A stretch of 64,000 nt of DNA from Gentiana macrophylla (GCA_026214975.1 JAOBSW010001187.1:1-64000); one strand, 5' to 3'; shown: positions 44,684-55,539, numbered from the stretch's first letter. A program made the numbers and translations. Notes: generated by a model not told the origin, from the letters alone.

Positions 44684-46056
44684 CTTTGAAATCTGTGTCA
44701 AGCTAATGACATAAAAGAAGCGCTACTAGGAGGCAGCCTAGTCTTTTAAGTTACTTTTTAGTTAAGTTTTTAGGGCATTAGGAATAAAACAATGGTGATT
44801 TGTGTGTTGGTTATCCCTGTCCTATTTGTGAATGCTTTATTTGCCCATTTCTGAGTGCGTTCATGTTTACTCATATACCCCTTGTACCCCGAGATTATAT
44901 GCTATGTCGAGTGTTGCAGATACTGTTGAGCGGTTTTTGCCAGTTATCACTTTTAGTGTTGTCTGTTCGTGATACGAGCTGCAGCGGTTCATTCATGTTA
45001 CGGCCTGACCACTGTCAACCTACAGCCCGACAACCACTTTGAAACCAGCTAAGTATTCTTTTCTTTTATTTGCACATTCTGAGGACATCATGTGATTTAA
45101 GTGTGGGGGGGTGTCTAAATTGGGTATGTTATCATGCTATATTTCTGACAATGAGTAAATGTGATTTTCTCGACAATTTTAAAATTTTTCAAAGTAAACT
45201 TGGATAATTGTAAATCTTGAGCATGTAATTGAAACAAATGGCTTGCTAGTTGTAGTTTCCTGACAATGATTTTATGTCACTTTGAGAGATAATTATAGCA
45301 TGCTTTTACTGATTTGAGATATTATTCATTTCACACTCACGAAAGCCTTTGATATTGAAGCAAAAATTTTGAACTGTATCCTTTCACTATTTTAGTGATT
45401 TATCTTAGAGAGATTTGGTCTTAATAGTAACAGTGAAGTAACACCTAAGTTCAGAACGTGCACTGTGAATATCTGAAGGATTGAATGTGATAAGTGAAAC
45501 GTAACTAATGTCTTGAAAAAAATATAAAAAATAAATAAAGGGGTGTGTCGGAAGCTGGTTAATGATTGGAGTGCGGTAGGGCATTATCTCGAAATATCCT
45601 ATTCCACTATGATGACCAAAAGCTCACGACAGTCAGGAAAAGCTACCCTATGATTTGAGTAAGGTAGGGTGTTATCCCGAAACATCCTATTCTACTATGA
45701 CGGGTAAGAGCTCATTTTGATGTGCGTCAAAGAAGAAAAAAAGAAAGTGAAATAAATTAAAGACTTTGTTATCATTGAACTTAAACCCAGTATAAACCGA
45801 ATGATATGATGTAGGGATTATCCTACTGAGAGCGCGGGAAGACTTTGTGTGGAACGACTGCTGCCTATACCTAGGATAGTCATTAAAATTATTTGAGAGG
45901 ATATTTGTTTGAGAGGATTGTGAAGATTGAAAAGGGCTTGTCACACACACACAGAATCTATCTCTATGATGGTATCACTTGCTATAGTTGTTATATCTTT
46001 TGTTACGTGAGTTAGGGATCTATGTGGATTGCATGAAAGTGAGCTAGTTTTGATTG
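44684..46056 (+). other. Athila 3' noncoding region
   Basis: About 1.4 kb without coding sense. Holds the internal purine tract AAGTGTGGGGGGGTG at 45099-45113 preceded by GAGGACA, and the direct repeats at 45562-45715. Same order as at 8691-10179. Confidence 0.65.
45562..45715 (+). repeat. Imperfect direct repeat in the Athila 3' region
   Basis: Two units of about 68 bases, 87 bases apart, sharing GGTAGGG-TTATC-CGAAA and CATCCTATTC-ACTATGA. Equivalent to 9637-9785 and to the reverse of 34980-35135. Confidence 0.65.
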
Positions 46057-46095
46057 TTTTGTTCGGGACGAACAAAAGTCTAAGTGTGGGGGAGT
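46057..46095 (+). promoter_or_regulatory. Hairpin plus polypurine tract of Athila
   Basis: Stem TTTTGTTCG / CGAACAAAA with loop GGA at 46057-46077, then AAGTGTGGGGGAGT at 46082-46095, directly before the LTR. Compared with 10180-10200, one base pair of the stem is C-G there and T-A here on both sides. Confidence 0.8.
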
Positions 46096-47645
46096 TGTTT
46101 ACGACTAATTTTGTGGTTTATATCGAGTTATTCCGTAACAATATCTTCCGTGTTTTAGTGTTTTTTTATAGAAAATCACTTGCTAAAAGGATAAATTGGA
46201 AGAATGGGTTTAGAATTTATTAAAGTGTGAAAATCGAGCTATTTATGTGGTTTTTATTTATTTATGTACGATTTTACACTTTGCTCGTTTCTATCGCCTT
46301 GTAGGTATGCTTGCATGTTGTGAAAAGAGCTAGAACGGTGTTTGATTGAAGATTAAAGGAAAGAGATAAAGTTGAAGATTTCTAATTTGGATCACATTGA
46401 ATCGGCGTCAGAAACCCGCCCCGGTGGGCGGCGTCCATATCTGCATCGGTGGCGTCCAGGAGGAGATATTTGATTCAGATTTGTGAAAATTTCAGCAGAC
46501 GAGCGTCCATTTTTGCATAGGACGGACGTCCAAGAAGACTCGGCCCGAGTCGATGAATTTTGTGAAGTCTGGACGGGCGTCTACCTTTCTGGATGGGCAT
46601 CCAATAGCCGACTTAACCCTAGCCGCCTCAAAATCCTATAAATACCAGCGCATATCAAACCCTAAAGGAGAACACATCATATCATTCATTCAAAAATACA
46701 CACAGCAGCCGCATATTCCATAAGGAGCAAACGAGTGATGAATTCTTCCATCTCAACAATCATGATCACCAACATGATTGTTGGCTAAGCGTCTCGCGGT
46801 GGGACAACGGAGGAAACCAATCAACAACCACACCAACTAGAGGATTTTTAGCTATATCTTAGTGAGTTAAATTCATGATTTTTCATCAATTGGATATTGT
46901 TATATTGTTTATGTTTTATTTGAATCGAGATATCGATGAAACTATCTTTTTGATTGAATTTGTATGAGAATATTGTTCAAGCTTTGATCTTTTCAATTGA
47001 TGCAATTAATTGTGATTCAAGAGATTGTTCATGATTAGTTGAGTAGAGTATTGGAGACAATCTCATGATCGTGTTATGCATGCTAGTTTAGTTTTGCTGA
47101 GAAAGAAAAGCGAAACCCTAGAAATTGATTAAAGAGATTTAATCGAATTCGTGATTTGATCATTACTAAAAATCGTATCTTTAGCGCACAATCTAGTTGG
47201 GGTTGGTTGGTTGATTGGTGGATTCTCGTTGCCTTGCCGTTCTTTTAATTATTTGATAAACCGATTCGCTCATATCAACTTTTGTTGCTAAGTTTAGTTA
47301 TTTTAAAAACCTAGTTTTTACTGCTTTGTTTTCTGCATATTTTCATTTCGAACGTTATCGGACGCCCGTCCACATCGATGAACGCTTTGTCCACATCGGT
47401 GAGCGCGCTCAAAGTGTCGCTTTTGTTCTCTTTTACGCTATTTTTTGCTTTTTAGTCATAGTTTCTAGATTATAATTAATATATACCTTAGTTTTAGGTA
47501 ATAATTTGTGACATAATCGATACAATAATCGTACTTAATCGATGGACGTTCGATTCCTTAGGACGACCCGGTAACACCTTTACTACGAGCCTTGCACTTG
47601 GGGTGTTCCGGTAATTATAAATTTAAAACGAGTTTTTACCGAACA
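46096..47645 (+). repeat. Athila 3' LTR (1,550 bp)
   Basis: Starts TGTTTACGACTAATTTTG and ends TACCGAACA, followed by the target copy aagtg. TATA box CTATAAATA at 46636-46644. Motif clusters as in the 5' LTR, several copies scrambled near 47360-47420. Confidence 0.95.
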
Positions 47646-47650
47646 AAGTG

Positions 47651-48430
47651 GACTATATTCTTAGAAACTGATTCGGTCGAGTTCATGAGAACATGTTGTT
47701 GGCCGTATCCCATCCATATTATTGGCTAAGATGATGATGCATTTTCATATGCAATATTCAACGAGAGGTTTCCTTCCAACCTTTCACGGAATAATTCCCT
47801 CAAATCTTCGGATATAGAGAAAATGGGATAGATTCTCTTTTGGATAGAGAAAGTCAGGTTATTAAAAGTCAATAATAGTCGAATCAAGGAGTCGGACGTT
47901 TAGTAGCAGTATAGTGCATCCTCAAGTGCCTTCAGAGAATGAGGAGTAATATGCATCTATATTCAGGTGCATACCTGAGTATTGTTGACTACATTGATTC
48001 TGACTTACAGTCAGATTAAAGATGATCGTTAATTCATCTCGGGCTCAGTGTTTTCTCATAGTGATGGAGCTATAGTCTGGAGCAATCTAGCACTGCCAAT
48101 TTGACTCTATTAGTAGAACATAGCAGCTTTCGGAGCAGTTAAAGACGCAGTGTGGCTTGAGAAGTTCTTTGTTGGATCTGGAAGTGATTCCAGGTCTCAA
48201 TGAGCCGATAACATTTTACTCTGAAAATAGTTGAGAGGTAGCTCATGCAAATGATCTTCGCAGTCACAAGAGGTCAAAAGCATATTGTGAGAGAGTACCA
48301 CCTGACCAGACAAACCGTACAAGAAGGCGATGTTTCGGTCCTAAAAGATCACCTCGAGCCAGCAACCTAGGTGATCAGTTTACCAAGTCTTGTGGCATCT
48401 ATTGTTCCTAATAAGCGCTTGCCGGGTATA
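47651..48430 (+). pseudogene. Copia RT end and RNase H remains
   Basis: Coding sense of a Copia RNase H is visible in mixed frames: LQRMRSNMHLYSGAYLS near 47935-47985, YIDSDLQSD (47990-48020), VFSHSDGAIVW near 48050, AVKDAVWLEKFF (48135-48170), LNEPITFYSENS (48200-48235) and ANDLRSHKRSKAY (48245-48285), then DQFTKSCGI before the end. Stops occur within. This identifies the enclosing element as Copia. It lies immediately upstream of its polypurine tract and 3' LTR. Confidence 0.75.
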
Positions 48431-48461
48431 AAATTGGGAGATATGTCTCATCTGTTTTAGA

Positions 48462-48612
48462 GCAAGTGGGAGAATGTTGTGGATAGAAAGAATAAGGGTG
48501 TGGTGCTCTAAAAACAATTGTTTCTTGTCTTTACGGGCAAGTGGGAGATTGTTGGATGTAGTGCCCGAAAGACGATTGTTTCATGTCTATACGGGCAAAT
48601 GGGAGATTGTTG
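48462..48612 (+). repeat. Triplicated polypurine tract and LTR start
   Basis: Three units begin with GTGGGAGA-TGTTG(G): at about 48465, 48541 and 48600. The first is followed by a 75-base unit, the second by a 58-base unit (GGATGTAGTGCCCGAAAGAC then TGTTTCATGTCTATACGGGC), the third by the main LTR body (GGAAGTAGCGC). Each carries a purine tract and a TGTTG-type LTR start, so three possible LTR starts are present. Confidence 0.75.
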
Positions 48613-50329
48613 GAAGTAGCGCATTTATTCTCATCTTATTATTTGCTTCATGCTTATAAGTAATACACTACTGAAAACCCTAAGTAGTATCATATATAGT
48701 CATATAACTTAGTGTGTGTCACACGCGATGATTAAGTTTATGGTGATACACTTAAATTGTTAGTCCTTGGTTCACATAATCAAAGTATGGGGTCGATTGA
48801 TCGAACCACCATTAATGCACCAGAACACTTTACTGTGTGACCGTCTTATCCGGACTGTCGATATTGGTTATCTAAGTGGGGCATTTATATATGATGTAGT
48901 CATAAAAGACTGGACCGATTTAATATGAATTTCTCATATAATTCCGTGATTGAGAAATCTTATTGAATCACAAGATGATCATCATGGATTAACCTTAATC
49001 ATGAAGTGATTTTATACTCCTACTTGTTTAAAGATAGGGTTTGATGTGTTCGTTAAGGATTGCTAAGAGGCGCGGTCCGAATCACTTTCACGTTGGCACT
49101 ATTCTAGAATGAGTAAGAAGTGTGTGTCTCACAGATATGGAATCCATTCCTTTCTACGGGAAGTATAAAAAAACAATCCCTTATTTGTTGACCCTAGAAA
49201 CTAATCGATCGGCCGAGTTGATATTGGTTATGAACTAATTGATCACTAGTGGGTTAATGGTAAATAAGGATAAGAAGTAAGAAGAAGGTTTACAGAAATA
49301 TTCCCGCTTCGTTACAGATAGTCTATGGAGGGTTCGTCTGTATGTAATGATTATATCAATGGCCACTTATTGACTCGACGCTTTGAGAATAAGTTATATC
49401 TATCATCGATAGAGTTCAATTTTGGATTTATGGTGGCGTAATTCCGGAATTAATAAGTTGAGGAGACATGTTCTGTTCGATGAATATTTTATTCAATTTG
49501 TTGTAGCTACTGGTTATAGGTCCATGGTCCCCAGGTTGGCTCATAACTCGTGAGTGAAATCTCATTTTTTGGAACCTCGAGAATAATTAAATAGTTGGTC
49601 TATTTAATGAACACACGGATATTATTTATTCGGTAAATAATATGTAATTTAGAAAATACATTTTCTATTATCCCAATTGGCACACAAAAATGGCGCCACT
49701 TTTATTTGGTTTTGGGAAAGGAAATTTTCTCCTAATTAATTATAATGTGGATAATGTAATTATTTTGTGTTAAATAATTATAAATAAGAAATTAGTTTTC
49801 TTATTGGATAAATAGGAAATTTATTTTACTATTGGATAAAGGTTTTTAGTTTCCTAAAAGAAAAAGATAAATTTGTGTGTAAAAGATAAACTCTCAAATT
49901 ATTAGTTATTTTCCTATAAAAAGATAGTTTCTCCCAACACAAACTAGAACCAGAAAACCAACGCCACTTTTTAAATAAAATAGGCGACGCCTATTTTTGG
50001 GAAAAAATACAGAAATTTTGTTTTCTCATCTTAGCCATTAGGAAGAAGAAACACCAGGTTTTTCTTGAAGGCATATTCGAGGAGGTTCGAATGCGGGATC
50101 GACGTCCACCAGTCGTCGCTTGGAGATACAAATCGGAAGATCACGGCCTCTCTCTAGTTGGGTAAATCTTAAACCTTTTGTAGTTAATTAATTAATCATA
50201 TGAATCTTATCGTGGTAAAATCGTAAACGAATCTAATTCGTTGCTTCCGCTGTGCATGATCGATTGTCTCGATCGGTGCTGCGAATCAGATTTGACGATC
50301 CAATTTTGGGTCGGATCCGGATTCGGGTT
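48550..50329 (+). repeat. 3' LTR of the right Copia-like element (about 1.78 kb)
   Basis: Starts TGTTGGATGTAGTGCCCG after the purine tract GTGGGAGAT. Related along its length to the LTR at 3905-5591. TATA-like CCTATAAAAAGA at 49913-49924. The 3' end is uncertain: I place it at GGGTTTCA (50329) because antisense-ORF sequence of the Tat element begins just after. It could end up to 80 bases earlier. Confidence 0.75.
49913..49924 (+). promoter_or_regulatory. TATA box in the right Copia-like LTR
   Basis: CCTATAAAAAGA about 1.36 kb into the LTR, comparable to the TATA position in the left LTR. Sequence evidence only. Confidence 0.45.
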
Positions 50330-50616
50330 TCAGTATATCCAGCAGTCCCCATCCTTAGCAAAAGGGAGTCTTCCTACAAGGATTGGAAGCTTCGCTTTCT
50401 CTTCATCAGTCCTTAGGTGGTGGTTAACCTGGGCAGATGGGATACTGCCGATCTAGGTAGCGATGTCCGACCTACCGATGTAGACAAGAAGTTGTTAAAG
50501 GATATTTAGGGGTGTGGCATCAGCCTCGGTCTAAGGAAGAGCTCTTATGAGTTAATCGACCTACTGCGGGTCCGGACCCTTATTTGGAAATGACTGAAGA
50601 TGACTACAACATTTGT

Positions 50617-50698
50617 AGGACTTTCAGATTTTTGTTATTTTTGCTTTTCTGTTATGATTATGTGTGTATTGACCTTGGACTGTTCTGTTTGATGTAGT
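50617..50698 (+). other. Possible first intron of the antisense ORF
   Basis: Weak donor (TTTGTAGGA) and a thymine-rich stretch ending TTTGATGTAG at 50698. Removing it would join EDDYNI to SNFAELFADTVGDE. The unspliced frame has a stop. Consensus is weak on the donor side. Confidence 0.3.
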
Positions 50699-51107
50699 GT
50701 CTAATTTTGCTGAGCTTTTTGCCGATACGGTCGGGGATGAGGAAGAGGCACCAGAGGGTGCTCTGCTCAATCCTGACTAGGAATCTGAGAGGACGGTGAG
50801 TACTGAGTTGGTGGCCGCTCGGTCCGCAGGTACTGTGTTGGGTCCTTCTGCGGCTCGGATCTTGTTTGAGCATCCTGATAATGATCCGGATAGTGCTAGC
50901 CAGGAGGAGGAAGAGGAATGTGATGAGTTCATGCTCTAGAGAATGAGTCAAGTTGTGATTCTTGATACCTCTCAAAGGGGCAGTTCTAAGAGGAAGAGGC
51001 CGGTTCCCCAACCTAAAGAGGGTAGTGATGATGCTATCCAGGAGGAAGAGGCCCCATCGGATCAAGGGCGTTTATCTGAGCATTTTGACAAAGAGCTGGC
51101 CGTGGTG

Positions 51108-51179
51108 GTAAGTTTCTGGTCTTTATTCTGGTATCTTGTAATATATATCCTGCCTCTTACTTACCTTCATTTATCGCAG
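51108..51179 (+). other. Probable intron of the antisense ORF (72 bp)
   Basis: Starts GTAAGTTTCTGG and ends TTTATCGCAG with a thymine-rich 3' part. Its length is a multiple of three and has no in-frame stop, so coding sense (DKELAVV before, GAQIGQEFFKRF after) is kept with or without splicing. Sharp loss of coding composition inside supports splicing. Confidence 0.6.
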
Positions 51180-51660
51180 GGAGCCCAAATCGGGCAAGAA
51201 TTTTTTAAGAGATTCACTGAGTCTTCATCTAGCAAGAAGGCTCAAAGAAAGACCATTGAAGACCTGAGGACTAGCCGGCAGAAGCACATGGACTCTGCCA
51301 GAGCTAAAGATGATGAGATCAAAGCCTTGAAGGGGCAGATTCAGGCTCATGAGATGGAGCTGAAAAAGGTTCATGACTAGTGCACTGCAGAGCTCCAAGC
51401 TACTTTTGCCAAGTATACCGAGGAGAACTCCGAGCTGGGGTAGAACTTGGCTAAGCTCCGAGCGGAAAAAGGTGAGTTGGAAGCTTCTATCCCGGCCCGA
51501 ACTGCTCAGGTCGTCCGGGAGTACAAATCTTCTAGGCAGTTTGCTGAATCTCTGAAGGCCTTGCTGAGTCATGTGATGTGGCATGGGTACACACTGGGGG
51601 TTGACCAGGCCAAGGAGCAGTTTACTGACCTGGTTGTTTCCAGTCTTCCTCACCATGTCA

Positions 51661-52097
51661 TGTAAAAGCCAGGCTCAGGCAAGGTCTACGATGATCGAAT
51701 GCAGTAGTTCCAGGATGGTGAGGATATTGGAGTTAAGTATGCCTGACGCCGCCCTGCCTCTAAGAGCTCTGGGTCAGGTCCTCCCTTCTCAAGCCACCCT
51801 GCTCCTGCTGGGCAATAGGATCCTACTGCTGAAACATAAACTCTGTATTTTTCTTGACATATTTTATCTTATGTAAACTTTTGAAATTTTGCTTGTAATT
51901 TCCAACATTTTACTTACTTTTGCTAAGTATTTTTGTTTTGGATTTCTTCAAGTATAGTACTAACCTGTTACCCTTATCCTCCCTCAAGTATGGCATGCAA
52001 TATATATTGGATGTCATACTTGTTGTTTGGTTTATTTGTTGCTTGTTTTTGGGTTAACCGCTGTCACCTTCTTTTTGTGGGTTTTTGAGTTTGAGGA
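51661..52097. other. Spacer between antisense ORF and tandem array
   Basis: Remains of a Ser/Pro-rich C-terminus up to about 51840 in the plus frames, then AT-rich sequence with no coding sense. Probably the shared 3' untranslated region of the antisense ORF. Confidence 0.45.
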
Positions 52098-52862
52098 TTG
52101 CCTGACCTGTAGACTAAGAGAGCTTGTCCTTTTCAAACTTTCTGAGTCTGACCTGCAGAGCTCAGTTCAAAAATTTCCTGACTTGCAGACTTAGAGAGTT
52201 TGTCCTTTGCAAACTTTCTCGAGTCGATTTCTTGAGCTTCGATTCAAAAAATGCCGACCTATAGACTTAGAGAGTTTGTCCTTTTCAAACTTTTCGAGTC
52301 GACTGCAGAGCTCAGTTCGAAAATCGTCTGACCTGCAGACTTAGAGAGTTTGTCCTTTGCAAATTTTCTGATTCTGACTTGCAGAGCTTATTTCAAAAAT
52401 TGCCTGACCTACAGAATTAGAGAGTTTGTCCTTTGCAAACTTTCTGAGTCTGACCTGCTGAGCTGAGTTCAAAAAATTCCTGACCTACAGATTTAAAGAG
52501 TTTGTCCTTTACAAACATTCTGTGTTTGACCTGCTGAGGTCAGTTCAAAAAATGCCTGACCGGCAGACTTAGAGAGTTTGGCCTTTGTATAGTTTCTAAG
52601 TCTGACCTGCAGAGCTCAGTTCAAAAATTGCCTGACCTGCAGACTTAGAGAGTTTGTTCTTTGCAAAATTTCTGAGTCTGACTTGCAGAGCTCTATTCGA
52701 AAATTGCCTGACCTGTAGACTTAAAGAGTTTGTCCTTTGCAAACTTTATGAGTCTGACCTATAGAGCTCAGTTTGAAAAATGCCTGACCTGCAGACTTAT
52801 AGAGTTTGTCCTTTGCAAAATTTCTGAGTCTGACCTGCAGAACTCAGTTCGAAAATTGCACC
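52098..52862. repeat. Tandem array, 10 units of about 76-77 bp
   Basis: Units start with a variant of CCTGACCTGCAGACTTAGAG at about 52099, 52176, 52252, 52327, 52404, 52480, 52554, 52632, 52709 and 52784. Each also has GTTTGTCCTTTGCAAACTTT and CTGCAGAGCTCAGTTC segments. Divergence between units is roughly 5-20%. Units 2 to 4 contain scrambled CTG/CAG words. Such arrays are common between pol and the 3' LTR in Tat elements. Confidence 0.9.
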
Positions 52863-53049
52863 CTTTAAGGGATATATACTAGCAATGCTATACTTATAAA
52901 AATATTTTTTTTATTAAATGCAATGACGTCTGGTTACATCTTATTGAAATATATAAAATTGAAAAGAAAACAACACATATCTGGCACTTATACTAGACAT
53001 AGAATTTCCTCAAATTATTGGCGTTCCAGCTGCGAGGTATGGTCCATTT
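52863..53049. other. AT-rich spacer, no gene seen
   Basis: Sequence between the tandem array and the integrase end. No coding sense on either strand. Confidence 0.4.
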
Positions 53050-54660
53050 CCATGGACCTTTACTATCTAATACGGTCCTTCCCAGTTCGGGTCGAGCTTA
53101 CCCTGAGGACCTTGCCTGCTAACTTCATTCCTTCTCAGCACCAGATCTCATTCCTTAAAATATGAGTGCTCAACTCTGGAGTTATAGTATTGAGATACTC
53201 TTTGCTTGTATTTTTCCATTCTAATGTAGGCCACTTCTCTGGCTTCTTCGAAATCATCTTAAGAATGCTTGAGTTCAAATTCCTGATCTGTGTGGATGTA
53301 AATTTCTGAACTTGGGGACGGAAGTCCAATCTCAACTGGAATGAGCGCTTCACTTCCATAGGCCAAGGAAAAGGTGTTTCGCCTGTAGCTGAGTTTGGCG
53401 TTGTCCGATAAGCCCAAAGTATGTTGGGTATATGTTCTACCCTATTCTCTCATTCTTCCTCTAGTGTCTTTTTTCAAGCCAATCTTGACCTGCCTGTTGG
53501 TTTGTTCGACCTAGCCATTAGCTTGTGGATGACCAACAGAGGTAAAGCGCTGAGTGATGCCCAGCTTGGTGCATCACGACCTGACTGTCTTGTCTTTAAA
53601 ATGAGTTCCATTGTCTAAGATCAGGGTCTTAGGTATACCATATCTGCAGACTATATTCTACCATAGGAATTTCGGAATAGCTTTGGCACTGATGGTAGTT
53701 AGAACTTCAGCTTCTACCCATTTAGTGAAATAGTCAATAGCCACAACAAGAAATCTAAGATTACCCTGAGCTCGAGGAAGTGGCCCGACTAGGTCTACAC
53801 CCCATTAATAAAAGGGCCAAGGAGATACTATAGGAACCATGGCTTGCGAAGGTTGATGAGACAAGTTATCATGCACCTGGCACGATTTGCAATTCAGGAT
53901 GAGTTCGTTTGCATCACTTTGAATGGTGGGCCAGAAATACCCAAATAGATGACACTTTCTTGCCAGGGTTCTTGCACCCGCATGGTTTTCACAGATACCG
54001 AATTGAATTTCTCTAAGAAGGTAATTTCTTTCATCTTTTGAAGCACATTTGAGCCAAGGGGATAGAAAAGATCGTCGATAAAGAACTTCGTTGAATAAAG
54101 AATACACTCTCGCTAGTAGTTTCATCATGCGGGCCTCATATTTGTCAGTTGGTAAGATGCCGTATTTCAGATAGGACCAAGGGCGGAACCACCCTATAGC
54201 TAGGGTGGTCTCAAGCCCCCCCAAATGTTGTCCAGCCCCACATATGGTCTCAAGTCCCCCCAAATTTTTATTATTGTATTAGTAATAGTGTTAATATTAG
54301 TATGTTATGTGTCTTTTTTTTTAACAAAAGACCTTATATCCTAGTGGTTTAAGAACAAACCCTTTTCAGTCTCTATAATTCTAGGTTGTAAGTTCAAATC
54401 CCACTACCAACATTTTTTATTTTTTTCCCGGATTTTTTTTAGCTTTGCAGTTTATATACCAAGACCACCCCGAATTTTTTTTGGTTCCGCCACTGGATAT
54501 AGGACACAATTGGGTCCATCCACGTAGCCTGTTGAGTAACAGGGTTGACTTCACTCTGGATGTAGCTTTGCTCTGTGAGCTGCTTTACCAGAACCTTCTT
54601 TTCTGAGAAGAAGTTGGATGCTAGCTTTGAGAGGGCGTCAGTCATTTATTCTGAGATCGA
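53050..54660 (-). pseudogene. Tat integrase (broken; interrupted by a hAT-like element)
   Basis: Minus strand: LSKLASNFFSEKKVLVKQL (about 54640-54590, the link from RNase H), WMDPIV (about 54520), then the insertion 54178-54495, then YGILPTDKYEARMMKLLA, zinc-binding region GICENHAGARTLARKCHLFG / YFWPTIQSDA / CKSCQVHDN (54030-53870). The core follows in decayed frames: LVVAIDYFTKWVEAEVLTT (about 53755-53700), CRYGIPKTLILDNGTHFKD (about 53650-53590), VGHPQANGQVEQTNR (about 53540-53500) and RTTPNSATGETPF. The end (53359-53135) has frame-shifted RLDFRPQVQ-like sequence. Many stops. Confidence 0.8.
54178..54495. mobile_element. Small non-autonomous hAT-like element (318 bp)
   Basis: Ends are imperfect terminal inverted repeats: CAAGGGCGGAACCA on the left and TGGTTCCGCCACTG on the right. 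Left flank is gataggac (54170-54177); right flank is gatataggac, the same eight bases plus two, consistent with an 8-base hAT-type target duplication with a small indel. Removing it restores continuity of the surrounding Tat coding sense (WMDPIVSY to LKYGILP). No transposase. The CAAGGGCGGAACC-type terminus is common in plant hAT MITEs. Confidence 0.75.
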
Positions 54661-54674
54661 GAGACCTTCTTGAT

Positions 54675-55530
54675 CTAAGCTGACTTGAAATTCTTGAGTA
54701 AGGTTTGAGCCACAGTCAAATATTTCTTCCTCGGTTCTTCCTTTGCTTCATACTCCCATTTCACATGCTTAACTACCAGTTGAGAGTCACTGAACACTTG
54801 TAAATTTGTTGCACCTAGCTTGCTGGCTAGTCGGAGCCCGGTAATCAGGGCTTCATATTCTGCCTCATTATTTGTTGCTTTGAAGTTAAAACATAAGGCG
54901 TACGGGAACTCTTCTTCTTTTGGACTTATGAGCAGGAGGCCTGCTCCTGCCATTTCTTTTCCTGCCGCTCCATCTACATACATGGTGCATAACTCGACTT
55001 ACATCGTCGGGTGATCTTTCTTGATATCTACCGTTATCCCTTCATATAAGAAATTGGCTAATGCCTGAGCTTTTACTGTAGTTTGGGGCAGGAAGTCTAA
55101 GTCATACTCTGCGAGCTCCACGACCCACTTCGCTAATCTTCCTGACGTGTCTAGTCGAGCTAATATTTGCCGCAATGACTTATCTGTCACCATAGTTATC
55201 GGATGGGCCTAGAAATACGGTTTGAGCTTCCTTGAAGCATGTACTAAAGCCAATGAACTTTTATGCATTAGTATATATGACATCGGGTCCATGTAGAGCT
55301 CTACTCACATAAAAGATCGGTTTCTACACATTTTCTTCCTCCCTTATCAGGACGGCACTCATTGCCTCATCACAGGCTGCCAAGTACACTAGCAAGGTTT
55401 CTCCTTCCTGAGGAGAGGTCAAGGTTGGCAGCTCGGCCAAGTAAGCATTGAGATCTTTGAAGGCCTATTGATTGTCCTCATTCTACTGGTAGGGGCTTGT
55501 TTTCCTTAGAAATTTAAAAAATGGTAAGGC
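54675..55530 (-). pseudogene. Tat RNase H region with archaeal-type second RNase H
   Basis: The first part (about 55520-55000) has the Ty3/gypsy RNase H end: VVTDKSLRQILARLDTSGRL, WVVELAEYDLDFLPQTTVKA and QALANFL. The second part (54983-54675) is a separate RNase H: MYVDGAAGKEMAGAGLLLIS, FNFKATNNEAEYEALITGLR (catalytic Glu), LQVFSDSQLVVKHVKWEYEA. An additional RNase H of this archaeal/plant type is diagnostic for Tat elements. The usual DGSS after the first Asp is DGAA here. Stops between 55500 and 55200. Confidence 0.85.
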
Positions 55531-55539
55531 ACGATATGC

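Larger units (their letters stand above)
29918..47645 (+). mobile_element. Athila Ty3/gypsy element with complete ends, itself split in gag
   Basis: LTRs 29918-31477 and 46096-47645, target duplication aagtg at 29913-29917 and 47646-47650, tRNA-Asp-type primer-binding site, polypurine tract. Coding order gag, protease, RT, RNase H, integrase. Without the nested 6.35 kb element and its extra target copy it is about 11.4 kb, the usual size for Athila. Lineage is judged from VTLRSGKQ at the gag end, LPQHLKYIFL before RT and TPIGTSPFQMDYGKACHLPV in integrase. No env-like ORF follows pol. All genes have stops or frameshifts. Confidence 0.95.
28328..50329 (+). mobile_element. Degenerate Copia-like element split by an Athila element
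   Basis: Left part 28328-29917, right part 47646-about 50329. The Athila element and its target duplication aagtg separate them. The left part matches the interior of the minus-strand element at 1-850. The right part has RT/RNase H remains, a triplicated purine tract and a 3' LTR. The 5' end is missing, cut by the small Copia LTR at 28327. Only about 700 bases of non-coding sequence separate the shared block from the RT remains, so most of gag and pol is absent: deletion derivative or LARD. Confidence 0.75.
50341..51660 (+). pseudogene. Antisense extra ORF of the Tat element (aORF)
   Basis: Plus strand, opposite to gag-pol. Early part in a broken frame has YKDWKLRFLFIS and DTADLGSDVRPTDVDKKLLK (50365-50500). 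After a probable intron come an acidic stretch (FADTVGDEEEAPEG), a basic stretch SKRKRPVPQPK and a coiled-coil-like C-terminal half (KAQRKTIEDLRTSRQKHM, AKDDEIKALKGQIQAHEME, AKLRAEKGELEA). Stops at 50788, 50938, 51378 and 51441. Antisense ORFs in this position are known from Tat elements and their function is not established. A 5' part may be lost to the Copia-like insertion. Confidence 0.65.

Noticed and set aside
50241..50456. 71-codon plus-strand frame at the LTR/antisense-ORF boundary
   Set aside because: It spans the probable LTR end, and the frame carrying recognisable antisense-ORF residues (KDWKLRFLF) is a different one.
52098..52862. Centromeric or subtelomeric satellite
   Set aside because: Only ten units, located between the integrase end and antisense ORF of a Tat element, where such arrays are expected as part of the element.
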